Below, piece by piece: positions 55,727-64,000 of a stretch of 64,000 nucleotides of DNA. A program made the translations under genes and the position numbers. Origin of the DNA: Psychrobacter sp. TAE2020 (GTDB lineage Bacteria > Pseudomonadota > Gammaproteobacteria > Pseudomonadales > Moraxellaceae). The stretch's first letter is position 1. Every line of letters begins with the position of its first letter. A model generated the notes under the pieces. It did no database searches, was not told the origin of the DNA, and worked only from the letters and a program-made list of their open reading frames with translations. The DNA is taken from assembly GCF_018919485.1 (NCBI RefSeq), contig NZ_JAHLMU010000001.1, positions 38,655 to 102,654 on the forward strand. Reading direction: 5' to 3'.

Positions 55727-56236
55727 TTAACTGGTTTTCCAACTCTCAATCCAAGCTTGAGAACTCGACTCAATACGTCTGATAACTTCTTCAAAGTCAT
55801 CGGCGTTACCTTGATAGGGATCTGGGACATCATCGCCACTATAAGTAGGGTCTTCTTCACTGAATAAGGCTAGCCGTGCCAGTGGTTTTTTTAATGCGCC
55901 ATTACTGGCTTCAATGCTATCTTTTATCAGCTGCAAATCTGTTAAGTTTTGCGCATCCATAGCTAAGATAAGATCAAAGTTAGTAAAGTCATCATTAGTC
56001 ACTTGACGTGCTATTAGCTTGCTAATGTTATAGCCATTAGACTTAGCATGACGCTGCGCACGTATGTCAGGTGAGTGACCTATATGCCAATCGCCTGTAC
56101 CAGCAGAATCAACTTTCATATCCAGTCCAGCAATCGCCGTCTGCTGACGAAATATCTCTTCGGCGGTAGGCGAGCGGCAAATGTTCCCTAAACAAACCAA
56201 TAGTACAGAAGAGGGGGCAGAAGCTTTAATCAGCAT
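55727..56236 (-). CDS. Low-molecular-weight protein-tyrosine phosphatase
   Basis: The phosphate loop CLGNICRS (C-x5-R-S, about residues 15-22) and the DPY motif in VPDPYQGNADDFEEV (about 138) with its general acid aspartate show the family. 169 residues is typical. Some relatives regulate capsule or exopolysaccharide kinases (Wzb type), but no such genes are here. It is a stand-alone cytoplasmic enzyme. Confidence 0.93.
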   Translation of the reverse strand: MLIKASAPSSVLLVCLGNICRSPTAEEIFRQQTAIAGLDMKVDSAGTGDWHIGHSPDIRAQRHAKSNGYNISKLIARQVTNDDFTNFDLILAMDAQNLTDLQLIKDSIEASNGALKKPLARLALFSEEDPTYSGDDVPDPYQGNADDFEEVIRRIESSSQAWIESWKTS

Positions 56237-56613
56237 AAAGTAACCTATTGAGACTTAGGCATGTTTAACAAGCCCTAATCATTATAAAAAATAGACGGCA
56301 AATAACCGAGTTCTATAAGGCGGCTTGCCAGCCTAAAATTGAATGCCTAGCGTAACGGTTAATACTAACAATGGCAAGGATAGCTAGCAATCAATTGCGT
56401 CACTTATAGCGCTTGTTGAGAGCGCAAAATTACCGGTTTAATAGTCCATAGTATTGAATGATGAACGGCCTAAACTACTTAGATAGTTAATATTGTTAAT
56501 TAAAAAAGTCTATCGGTTAAAAAATGATGTCCATTAAAACAGTTGGTTCTAATAGACAGGGTATTAAAAATATAGAGGATTAACTAGACAAATTGCCAAT
56601 AACAGACATTAAG
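56237..56613. other. Intergenic region, nothing recognised
   Basis: 377 bp, AT-rich, between two reverse-strand genes. It must contain the phosphatase promoter. I find no gene or repeat. Confidence 0.4.
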
Positions 56614-57057
56614 CTAGTCTTGATCATTTCTGAAGCGCTGCAAATCACGACGTTGCTTTTTGTTGGGCTTATTGTCAGGGCGAGCAAGGTTAGCAAGCTT
56701 ACGCTGTTCGGCATAGTAGGCTCGGCGTTCTTCACTCTCTTCAGTTTCTGAATATAACACTTGCGCCGCAGTTGCATTGCCACGTTGCACAGTTAAGGCT
56801 TCGACTATTATCGTCTTCTCAGTCATAGCTGTCGCAGAGCCTTGACGAATCTGCAGCTCATCACCAACAGCAATCTCTTTACTGGTTTTGACTCGGCTGC
56901 CTGCATAATGTACGCGCCCGCTTTCGATAGCTTCTTTAGCAAGGTTACGAGTACGATAAAAACGCGCTGCCCATAGCCACTTATCGATACGCATGCGTAC
57001 TTCATTAGGTTGACTATGACTAGGCTGATCATGATTTTTATTATGTTTTTTCATCAA
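56614..57057 (-). CDS. hslR: Heat-shock protein 15 (S4-domain RNA-binding protein)
   Basis: Binds stalled 50S subunits with peptidyl-tRNA. Residues 21-70 are an S4 domain with MRIDKWLWAARFYRTRNLA; the C-terminus is basic (NKPNKKQRRDLQRFRND). 147 residues is near the family's usual 130. A Lys/His-rich N-terminal extension of about 20 residues may be real or the start may be MRIDKW (no clear ribosome binding site). Confidence 0.92.
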   Translation of the reverse strand: MMKKHNKNHDQPSHSQPNEVRMRIDKWLWAARFYRTRNLAKEAIESGRVHYAGSRVKTSKEIAVGDELQIRQGSATAMTEKTIIVEALTVQRGNATAAQVLYSETEESEERRAYYAEQRKLANLARPDNKPNKKQRRDLQRFRNDQD

Positions 57058-57282
57058 AACCTCACTGATATCAATAAACTATATTCATAATGGTGTTTTA
57101 TTTAGCAATTAAAAGAGGGGCTGCTTTTCAAAAATCCATTTTATTAAAAATAATGATGAATTATTACTAATCTAAACTCTTAGCATTAATAACTTAAAAA
57201 TAAGCCTAGCGAATTTATAAAAATTATATCCACTAGACTTATTCAAACCTAAAATATTTATATAAATAGCTGTTTTCAAAGA

Positions 57283-58836
57283 CTATTTCAAGAATAATCG
57301 ATAGCCAATGTTATCATTAAGTAAAGTACAGTCATAGCCGATATCAAGAAGGGCATCTTGTAGCTGGCGTGAGTTACTCTCTGAAGCTTGCAAGCCTACT
57401 AACACTCGACCTTCGGCAGCCCCATGATTGCGATAGTGGAATAAAGTAATATTAAAATCATTGCCCAGCTTTTCTAAAAAGCTAAGCAAAGCGCCCGGAC
57501 GCTCAGGGAAAGAAATCTTTAATAGTTGTTCATTCTCTACATGAGCATGGCCACCAATCAGATGGCGAATATGAGATTTAGCGATATCATCATCGGTTAA
57601 GTCATGAGCGGTATAGCCATCTTCCAATAATTGCGCTCTGATAATTTGCTGCTCTTTTTCGCCTTCTTTTAAAGCGATGCCGACGAAGATTGCTGCAGGG
57701 TCCATTGAATCTGGTGACTGTCTGTTATCAGCACGGTAATTGAATTCAGTGATGTTACGACCATGCAAGCTACGGCAGAAATCTAAAAATGCCCCTGTTT
57801 TTTCGGGAATAGTGACCGCAAAGATAGCTTCTTTTTTCTCACCAATTTCAGTACGCTCAGCAATATAGCGCAAGCGATCGAAATTCATATTAGCGCCGCA
57901 GATAATGCCTACGCAGTTTTTATGTTGTAGGTCATGAGCTTTGATATATTTCTTCATGCCAGCAACAGATAATGCGCCAGCTGGCTCGACGATACTGCGG
58001 TTTTCTTCAAATACATCTTTGATAGCCGCGCAGACTTCATCATTAGTACAAGTAATCACTTCAGGCTCTACTACTGGCCCTGAGTTATCGCTCTTTTGCA
58101 TACGCACAACATCAAAAGGCAGTTCACCGATTTGAGCAACTGCTACTCCATCGACGAATAAGCCGACTTGTTCGAGTTTTACTCTGCTACCAGCTTCCAA
58201 AGCAGCTTTTAGACAAGCGGATTGCTCAGCTTCTACAGCAATAACTTTGACGTGTGGCGCTACTTCGCCCAAAAAGGCAGCAATACCTGAGATAAGACCG
58301 CCACCACCTACTGCTACGAAGACATAATCCATATTACGCCATTGTTGAGTCAGCTCAAGGCCAATAGTACCTTGTCCGGCGATCACTAGCTCGTCATCGT
58401 ATGGCGGTACAAAGGTTAGTCCCTCCCTCTCAGCACGGCCAATGGCATAGCGGTTAGCTTCATCAAAGCTGTCGCCATATAAGTCAACATTACCGCCAAG
58501 TGCTTTAACGGCATCGACTTTAATATCAGGAGTAGTCGTTGGCATCACAATAATATTTTTTAAATTAAGCTTGCGAGCAGAGTAGGCGACGCCTTGAGCA
58601 TGGTTACCGGCTGAAGCACAAATAACGCCGCGCGCTTTTTGTTGTTCACTCAACTGACTGATACGGTTATAAGCACCCCGTAATTTGAAGGAAAAAACCG
58701 GCTGCAAGTCTTCACGCTTTAGGCGAATGTCATTGTTATAGCGCTGGGTAAGCTTAGGTGCAGCCTCAAGTGGGGTTTGGATGGCAACATCATAAACAGT
58801 GGCTTGTAAAATAGCTCGTACCCAATGTGACAGCAT
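57283..58836 (-). CDS. ilvA: Threonine ammonia-lyase, biosynthetic
   Basis: First step of isoleucine synthesis: threonine to 2-oxobutanoate, PLP-dependent. SFKLRGAYNRI carries the PLP lysine (about residue 49); SAGNHAQGVAYSA and GGGGLISG bind the phosphate. Two C-terminal ACT-like domains (about 335-410 and 430-517) sense isoleucine and valine, as in the biosynthetic, not the short catabolic (TdcB) type. 517 residues matches. It is monocistronic and divergent from rpiA, as in many gammaproteobacteria. Confidence 0.96.
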   Translation of the reverse strand: MLSHWVRAILQATVYDVAIQTPLEAAPKLTQRYNNDIRLKREDLQPVFSFKLRGAYNRISQLSEQQKARGVICASAGNHAQGVAYSARKLNLKNIIVMPTTTPDIKVDAVKALGGNVDLYGDSFDEANRYAIGRAEREGLTFVPPYDDELVIAGQGTIGLELTQQWRNMDYVFVAVGGGGLISGIAAFLGEVAPHVKVIAVEAEQSACLKAALEAGSRVKLEQVGLFVDGVAVAQIGELPFDVVRMQKSDNSGPVVEPEVITCTNDEVCAAIKDVFEENRSIVEPAGALSVAGMKKYIKAHDLQHKNCVGIICGANMNFDRLRYIAERTEIGEKKEAIFAVTIPEKTGAFLDFCRSLHGRNITEFNYRADNRQSPDSMDPAAIFVGIALKEGEKEQQIIRAQLLEDGYTAHDLTDDDIAKSHIRHLIGGHAHVENEQLLKISFPERPGALLSFLEKLGNDFNITLFHYRNHGAAEGRVLVGLQASESNSRQLQDALLDIGYDCTLLNDNIGYRLFLK

Positions 58837-59075
58837 AGTGGTTCCTAATCTCAGTGATGAATTAACAGGCGATAAGTTAGTATAAAAAATAAATAGATTA
58901 GATTATGCTGATTCCTATCATGTTGCAAGGTTTGCGCACAAAATTATTTATCATAGTGGGTTCGTTAGAAGATTGAGCTGACATCAAGCGTAGCCATCGT
59001 TTATCGCTATCAGTTATAATAGCCAGGAATTCGCCAACAGCATTCATCCCACTTCTATTCCGCCAAGGACCTATC

Positions 59076-59735
59076 ATGAGTGATCAGCACGCACAAAAGC
59101 AAGCCGCTGCCAAAGCCGCACTACAATACATAGAAGAAGATATGATATTGGGTGTAGGGACAGGTAGTACGGTCAATTGTCTGATTGAATTATTACCTAC
59201 AATCAGGCTAGCCGGTGCGGTTGCCAGCTCGCAAGTGACCGAAGACAAGCTGCGTGCGCTTGGCATTGATATTATCGACTTAAACTTTGCTGGTACTCTA
59301 GATGTCTATATCGATGGTGCCGATGAAGTTAATGCCAATTTACAACTGATTAAAGGCGGTGGTGGCGCATTGACTCGTGAAAAAATAGTCGCCGCCGCCT
59401 CAAAAAAATTCATTTGTATGGTTGATGACAGTAAGAGCGTCGAGATATTAGGGCGCGAGTTCCCGGTCCCTATCGAAGTATTGCCACAAGCACGATCTTA
59501 TGTGGCTAGGCAGTTAGCACAGATGGGTGCAGAACCAGTATATCGTGAAGACTTTATTACCGATTATGGTAATGTTATATTGGATACTTATGACTTAGAT
59601 GTTAGTGATCCAAGCGCACTGGAACAGCAACTAAACAATATCGTTGGAGTAGTCTGCAACGGTATCTTTGCGGCCAATCAAGCCGATGTTTTATTAAAGG
59701 CAAGTAGCAATGGGGTACAAACCTTAATGCGTTAA
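59076..59735 (+). CDS. rpiA: Ribose-5-phosphate isomerase A
   Basis: Interconverts ribose 5-phosphate and ribulose 5-phosphate. Diagnostic motifs: [22 protein letters not shown], and [14 protein letters not shown]. 219 residues is typical. It is divergent from ilvA, 239 bp apart, a gene pair found in E. coli neighbours too. A terminator follows. Confidence 0.96.
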   Translation: MSDQHAQKQAAAKAALQYIEEDMILGVGTGSTVNCLIELLPTIRLAGAVASSQVTEDKLRALGIDIIDLNFAGTLDVYIDGADEVNANLQLIKGGGGALTREKIVAAASKKFICMVDDSKSVEILGREFPVPIEVLPQARSYVARQLAQMGAEPVYREDFITDYGNVILDTYDLDVSDPSALEQQLNNIVGVVCNGIFAANQADVLLKASSNGVQTLMR

Positions 59736-59818
59736 GGCTGTATATTCTAAGGCTACAAGGCGTTAAAGTGATAAGAATTTTATAAAACCAAACGTTTTAT
59801 ATAAGATATTTAAACCAT

Positions 59819-59852
59819 AAAAAGGCAGACTACAGCAACAGTCTGCCTTTTT
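59819..59852. terminator. Bidirectional terminator between rpiA and argF
   Basis: AAAAAGGCAGACT (59819-59831) pairs with AGTCTGCCTTTTT (59840-59852). Confidence 0.93.
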
Positions 59853-59947
59853 ATTTATGGTACTGGGTTACTAGATTGTGTTATTGTCTTAGAGATTTTA
59901 TAGATTGCCAATATTATTTTATATGCTGTCAGTATTAGGGAATCACT

Positions 59948-60871
59948 TTATACAGACAACTTAATTTTATCTTTTAATAAAAATTCCATCAAAGCCTTTT
60001 GGGCATGTAGACGGTTTTCAGCCTCATCCCAGACTACTGAGCGTGGATCATCGAGCATATCATGAGAAATCTCTTCGCCACGATGTGCAGGCAAGCAATG
60101 CATAAACAAAACCTCAGGATCGGCTTTATCTAATAATGATGGCGTAACTTGGTAAGGGGCGAATCTACGGGCGCGAGTATTCTGTTCTGACTCTTGACCC
60201 ATACTGGCCCAGACATCCGTCACAATTAAATTAGAATCTTTTGCCGCATCTTGTACGTTCTCGACTAAGCTGACGCAATGTGAAAAGCGTTTCATAAGGA
60301 CAGCATCTGGTTCAAAACCATAAGGCGCTGCTATTCTTAGCTCAAAACCAAATTGATGGGCAGCTTGCATAAATGAGGCACACATATTATTGCCATCACC
60401 AACCCAAGTGACGATTTTATTTTCAATACTACCGCGATGCTCATAATAAGTCTGCATATCAGCAAGCAACTGGCAAGGATGAAACTCATCGGTCAAAGCA
60501 TTGATAATAGGCACACTTGAGTATTCAGCAAAGGTTTCAACCTTTTCATGGCCAAAGGTACGAATCATAATAATATCGACCATACTAGAGATGACTCGAG
60601 CTGAGTCCTCAAGCGGCTCGCCACGGCCCAACTGAGTATCATTGGGTGATAAAAATATCGCACTACCACCGAATTGACCCATCCCAGTCTCAAATGAGAT
60701 ACGAGTACGAGTAGAGGATTTCTCAAAGATCATACCTAGAGTACGACCAACGAAAGGTTGATAAATCTCACCAGCATGCTGCATTTTGCGCAGTTCGCTG
60801 GCACGTTTGATTAGATTTTCTAGTTCTTGTTTACTCAAATCAGATAAGGTCAAAAAATGGCGCAAGCTCAT
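59948..60871 (-). CDS. argF: Ornithine carbamoyltransferase
   Basis: Makes citrulline from ornithine and carbamoyl phosphate in arginine synthesis. The carbamoyl-phosphate motif [10 protein letters not shown] (about 53), HPCQLLAD (about 133), and [11 protein letters not shown] (about 267) are intact. 307 residues is standard for the anabolic enzyme. Single gene; no ARG box could be placed by eye. Confidence 0.96.
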   Translation of the reverse strand: MSLRHFLTLSDLSKQELENLIKRASELRKMQHAGEIYQPFVGRTLGMIFEKSSTRTRISFETGMGQFGGSAIFLSPNDTQLGRGEPLEDSARVISSMVDIIMIRTFGHEKVETFAEYSSVPIINALTDEFHPCQLLADMQTYYEHRGSIENKIVTWVGDGNNMCASFMQAAHQFGFELRIAAPYGFEPDAVLMKRFSHCVSLVENVQDAAKDSNLIVTDVWASMGQESEQNTRARRFAPYQVTPSLLDKADPEVLFMHCLPAHRGEEISHDMLDDPRSVVWDEAENRLHAQKALMEFLLKDKIKLSV

Positions 60872-61063
60872 AGCAATCCTAGCAGTCGATCACGATCAGT
60901 GAAATAAAACGTTATCAGTAGTCAATAATTACTGCAGCTGTCAGCCTGTAACCAAAGCATTTTGCAGGTAAGTGGCCATAGAATATACAGCCGGACTATA
61001 ACGATAACAAACTTTTAGTATAGCGGAATTACTTTTAATGTAAACGCCCAATTTAAATCCAAT

Positions 61064-62185
61064 TTATAAGCTCGAGCAGACCCGTCGTTCCGGACGTAAA
61101 CTAAGCCTACATAGTAGCTCGTAGCCAATAGTGCCAGCGTATGCTGCTACTTCATCGACATGAGGAGCGTCACCCCAAAGTACTACTTGACTGTCCAAAG
61201 CGATGTTCTCAGGAATAGCACTGATATCGATGGTGATCATATCCATAGCTACTCGCCCCCGTATAGCACAGCGATAGCTTTTTCCGCTGCTGGAATCTAT
61301 TACGCAGACCTCAGCACAGTCAGCCACTACGCGCGGATAGCCGTCGCCATAGCCAATGCTGACTAGCGCCGTCTTAGTATCTTGCTCGGCGAGCCAGTGG
61401 CTACCATAGCCGATAGCGGTGCCAGCTTTGACAGTTTGTATCGCCATAATCCTTGCGCTAAAATTCATAGCTGGTTGCAAGTTAAGCTTATCAGCCCGTT
61501 TGTCAACTACGGGTGAGCTACCATATAACATGATGCCCGGACGTACCCAATCATAATGATGCTCAGGAAAGTTTACTATCCCAGCTGAGTTACATAATGA
61601 GGCTTTAATATCAGCGCTGACAGTCTGCTTTAGCACTCCTAATACTGCTGAAAAACACTGTATTTGCTTAGCATTTAGCGGATGCTCGCCGTTGTCAGCA
61701 TTGGCAAAGTGAGTAGTCAAAATGAGCTGGTAGCCTACACGATGCAGCTGTTTTGCGACCTCAACGATAATATCGTCAGCGAAGCCTAAGCGATTCATCC
61801 CAGTATTGTATTTCAACCATACTGTGCGCGTAGGACTATCGGTATCAGGCACATTATCTAGTGCCCACTGAAGCTGAGGCAGATGATGTATCACGCAACT
61901 AAAGTCATTATCAATAGCCTGCTGCCATTCATCGGCGCTAAACACTCCTTCGATTAAGCCTACAGTCTTATGCCAACCTAACTGTCTGGCCTCTAATGCT
62001 TCAGTAAAGCTAGCAAGACCGATACCGTCTGCCTGCTGTAATGCGGGCAGCGCCACCGCAATACCATGGCCATAAGCATTAGCTTTTACCATCGCTAACA
62101 CTTTAGATTTTGGCGCTAGTTTCTTCACTTGCATTAGGTTGTGGGTTAGGGCATCAGGCTTGATCATTACGGTAGCAGTACGCAT
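61064..62185 (-). CDS. alr: Alanine racemase
   Basis: PLP enzyme that makes D-alanine for peptidoglycan. The PLP lysine is K34 in MVKANAYGHG; the catalytic tyrosine region is GYGDGYPR or GIMLYGSSP; RVAMDMITIDIS is also standard. 373 residues fits. It lies downstream of dnaB on the same strand with 190 bp between, an order found in many gammaproteobacteria. Confidence 0.96.
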   Translation of the reverse strand: MRTATVMIKPDALTHNLMQVKKLAPKSKVLAMVKANAYGHGIAVALPALQQADGIGLASFTEALEARQLGWHKTVGLIEGVFSADEWQQAIDNDFSCVIHHLPQLQWALDNVPDTDSPTRTVWLKYNTGMNRLGFADDIIVEVAKQLHRVGYQLILTTHFANADNGEHPLNAKQIQCFSAVLGVLKQTVSADIKASLCNSAGIVNFPEHHYDWVRPGIMLYGSSPVVDKRADKLNLQPAMNFSARIMAIQTVKAGTAIGYGSHWLAEQDTKTALVSIGYGDGYPRVVADCAEVCVIDSSSGKSYRCAIRGRVAMDMITIDISAIPENIALDSQVVLWGDAPHVDEVAAYAGTIGYELLCRLSLRPERRVCSSL

Positions 62186-62377
62186 AGTAGACTTCTTGTA
62201 TTGCAGTATTTTAACCTAGCGGGTAGTCAAAGCTGTTCTCGTTGACAGCGATTTACTTTCGATAGCAACTGCTGGTGGTAGACGGAGATTATAAACGGAG
62301 TATCGCTAAAGCTAGCTCTATCATCATGGTTGTTTATTTTGACCATAACCTATCATCAAAACTATTTATTTTAATGA

Positions 62378-63778
62378 TTATTCGTCGTCGAAAGTAACCC
62401 CCTGATAGTACTCGGGAGTAAGGTTAGTAAAGCGTGTATATTGACCTTCAAAGGCTAAGCGTAGAGTACCGATAGGACCATTACGTTGCTTACCGATAAT
62501 GACTTCAGCGACGCCTTTATGATCTGTGTTTTCGTTATAGACTTCATCGCGATAAATAAACATAATCAAATCGGCATCCTGCTCAATAGCACCAGACTCA
62601 CGCAAATCTGACATGATTGGCCGTTTGTTTGGACGATTTTCCAGACTACGGTTAAGCTGCGATAAGGCGATAACTGGACATTCAAGCTCACGTGCTAAGG
62701 CTTTAAGACTGCGTGAGATCTCCGAGATTTCTCCTACACGGTTACCGTCTAGATTAGGGACTTTCATTAATTGTAAATAATCGACAATGATGGCGCCTAA
62801 CTTGCCATCATGGTTTTTGGCGATACGGCGACAGCGTGAGCGTAGTTCCGAAGGAGGGAGCGCTGTACTGTCATCGATGTATAAGTGTTTGGATTGTAGA
62901 TGTTGAATAGCATTCATCATCTTTGCCCATTCGTCCTCGTTCATCTGTCCTGAGCGCAAATGAGTCTGATTGATCGCACCCCACGAGGACAGTAAACGCA
63001 TGACGATAGACTCGGCAGGCATCTCCATCGAGAACACTACTACGGGTAGATTCTCGTTAAATAGTACCCCTTCGGCTAAGTTCATTGCAAAAGTAGTCTT
63101 ACCCATAGATGGGCGGGCGGCAACAATCACTAAGTCACCGGCCTGCAAGCCTTGAGTCTTATTATTGAGCTCAGTAAACGGGGTCTGTAAGCCAATCATG
63201 CCATCAGGATTGGACTTAAGCTCTTGAATCTTATCAATAACGTTTGTCAATACGGCGGTGATACCGACTGGTCCTCGCTGTTCTGCGCGTTTATTATGTT
63301 GCTCGTTAATACTAAAGATAGTCGCTTCGACGCTATCCAAAATATCACTAACCGATTGGTCTTTTGGATTATACGCTAGGCTAAGCATCTCATTACCAGT
63401 GGTTATCAGCTGGCGCAAAGTAGATAGCTCACGAACTCGCTGGGCATAGGCGGTCAAGTTAAATAGGGTCGCTGGGCTTTGACTCAATATATCGGCCAAA
63501 TAGCTATCTCCACCGGCGCTTTTGAGTAGCTTTTGTGCCTCTAACCAGTCATGCACCATCACTGTGTCATAAGGCTCGTTTACCGCTGCTAAGTGAGCAA
63601 TAGCCGCAAAAATGTGCTGATGGCGGCCAGCATAGAAGTCGTCTTTGGTGACGATATCTGCAATCTTGTCATAAGCCTCTTCAATACTCATCAGTGAGGC
63701 TAACAACGCCTTTTCGATATCAATATTGTGTGGCGGTTGTTGATTGAGCAAGTCGTCGGTTTTATCAGTGTCTGCCAT
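62378..63778 (-). CDS. dnaB: Replicative DNA helicase
   Basis: Hexameric helicase that unwinds DNA at the replication fork. Walker A ARPSMGKTTFAMNLA, Walker B-like GAIIVDYLQLM, and the SRSLKALARELECPVIALSQLNR segment are complete. The N-terminal primase-contact domain is at 15-115. 466 residues is typical. The upstream end is close to the window edge (about 220 bp); rpsR-rplI is the expected neighbour but not seen. Confidence 0.97.
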   Translation of the reverse strand: MADTDKTDDLLNQQPPHNIDIEKALLASLMSIEEAYDKIADIVTKDDFYAGRHQHIFAAIAHLAAVNEPYDTVMVHDWLEAQKLLKSAGGDSYLADILSQSPATLFNLTAYAQRVRELSTLRQLITTGNEMLSLAYNPKDQSVSDILDSVEATIFSINEQHNKRAEQRGPVGITAVLTNVIDKIQELKSNPDGMIGLQTPFTELNNKTQGLQAGDLVIVAARPSMGKTTFAMNLAEGVLFNENLPVVVFSMEMPAESIVMRLLSSWGAINQTHLRSGQMNEDEWAKMMNAIQHLQSKHLYIDDSTALPPSELRSRCRRIAKNHDGKLGAIIVDYLQLMKVPNLDGNRVGEISEISRSLKALARELECPVIALSQLNRSLENRPNKRPIMSDLRESGAIEQDADLIMFIYRDEVYNENTDHKGVAEVIIGKQRNGPIGTLRLAFEGQYTRFTNLTPEYYQGVTFDDE

Positions 63779-64000
63779 GAGTACCCAGTTGTTAGAGTCA
63801 GTTTTAGACTCGATTTTTAAATTCAGTTTTTATAGTTGGTTTTTAAAGTCGTTTGCAACATTATTAGCGCTGAAGTACGGCTAGAGCTATAGAAAATAAA
63901 TAGTACGTTACTATAAAAAAACCAATAATAGCTGTACCAAAACAGCGCTTAGCATACTGTTAATAGATGATACAATCAAAAGCGAAAGCTTAACACATTA

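Noticed and set aside
63779-64000. Gene at the right edge of the window
   Set aside because: No frame with a start and plausible coding sequence; only a short inverted repeat (GAGTC/GACTC near 63795-63811) is visible.

Overview
The window looks like a chromosomal segment of a Psychrobacter-type bacterium (Gammaproteobacteria, Moraxellaceae). This rests on low G+C, long AT-rich intergenic stretches, an Hfq with a very long Gly/Ser/Arg-rich tail, a carboxynorspermidine/carboxyspermidine pathway, and gene order such as tsaE-mutL-miaA-hfq and kdsD-kdsC-lptC-lptA-lptB. Most genes are housekeeping. I saw no rRNA, tRNA, CRISPR array, complete insertion sequence or prophage gene.

Layout. 0-9.4 kb: phosphopantetheinyl transferase, an OmpA/Pal-type lipoprotein, pepN, DAHP synthase, lpxB and rnhB. 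9.6-16 kb: a lipoprotein gene cut by one in-frame TAG, a DUF924 protein, nspC plus carboxynorspermidine synthase, and an unknown membrane protein. 16.1-22.4 kb: the most accessory-looking part, with a BetT-like choline transporter, an AT-rich orphan lipoprotein, remnants of at least one transporter gene, an HD hydrolase, a small cupin, a PhzF protein, YnfA and a 40-residue lysine-rich protein. 22.6-28.3 kb: queD-tsaE-mutL-miaA-hfq (RNA modification, mismatch repair, RNA chaperone), with a 20-bp palindrome at the queD promoter. 28.4-34.2 kb: Kdo synthesis and LPS transport, then radA. 34.4-38.4 kb: cell-wall genes rlpA, rodA and an M15 peptidase.

38.8-43 kb: an orphan lipoprotein, then a reverse-strand run of two tiny related lipoproteins followed by an active plus inactive M16 protease pair. 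43.3-52.2 kb: ftsY, ogt, yebC, a potassium channel with a C-terminal zinc ribbon, an ABC1/UbiB-like kinase, aroQ, and a cold-shock protein next to rhlB. 52.3-64 kb, mostly reverse strand: a TauE/SafE-like protein with a Met/His-rich tail plus ccoS, a YdcF protein, murB, low-molecular-weight phosphatase, hsp15, ilvA, rpiA, argF, alr and dnaB.

Several genes appear to use TTG or GTG starts backed by a clear ribosome binding site. Converging genes are mostly separated by strong bidirectional terminators. Short tandem repeats (7, 9, 15 and 17 bp) occur in intergenic DNA and in protein linkers. I found no obvious large novel system. The best leads are the small-lipoprotein/M16 cluster, the interrupted lipoprotein gene, the zinc-ribbon channel, the metal-binding tail beside ccoS, and the queD operator.
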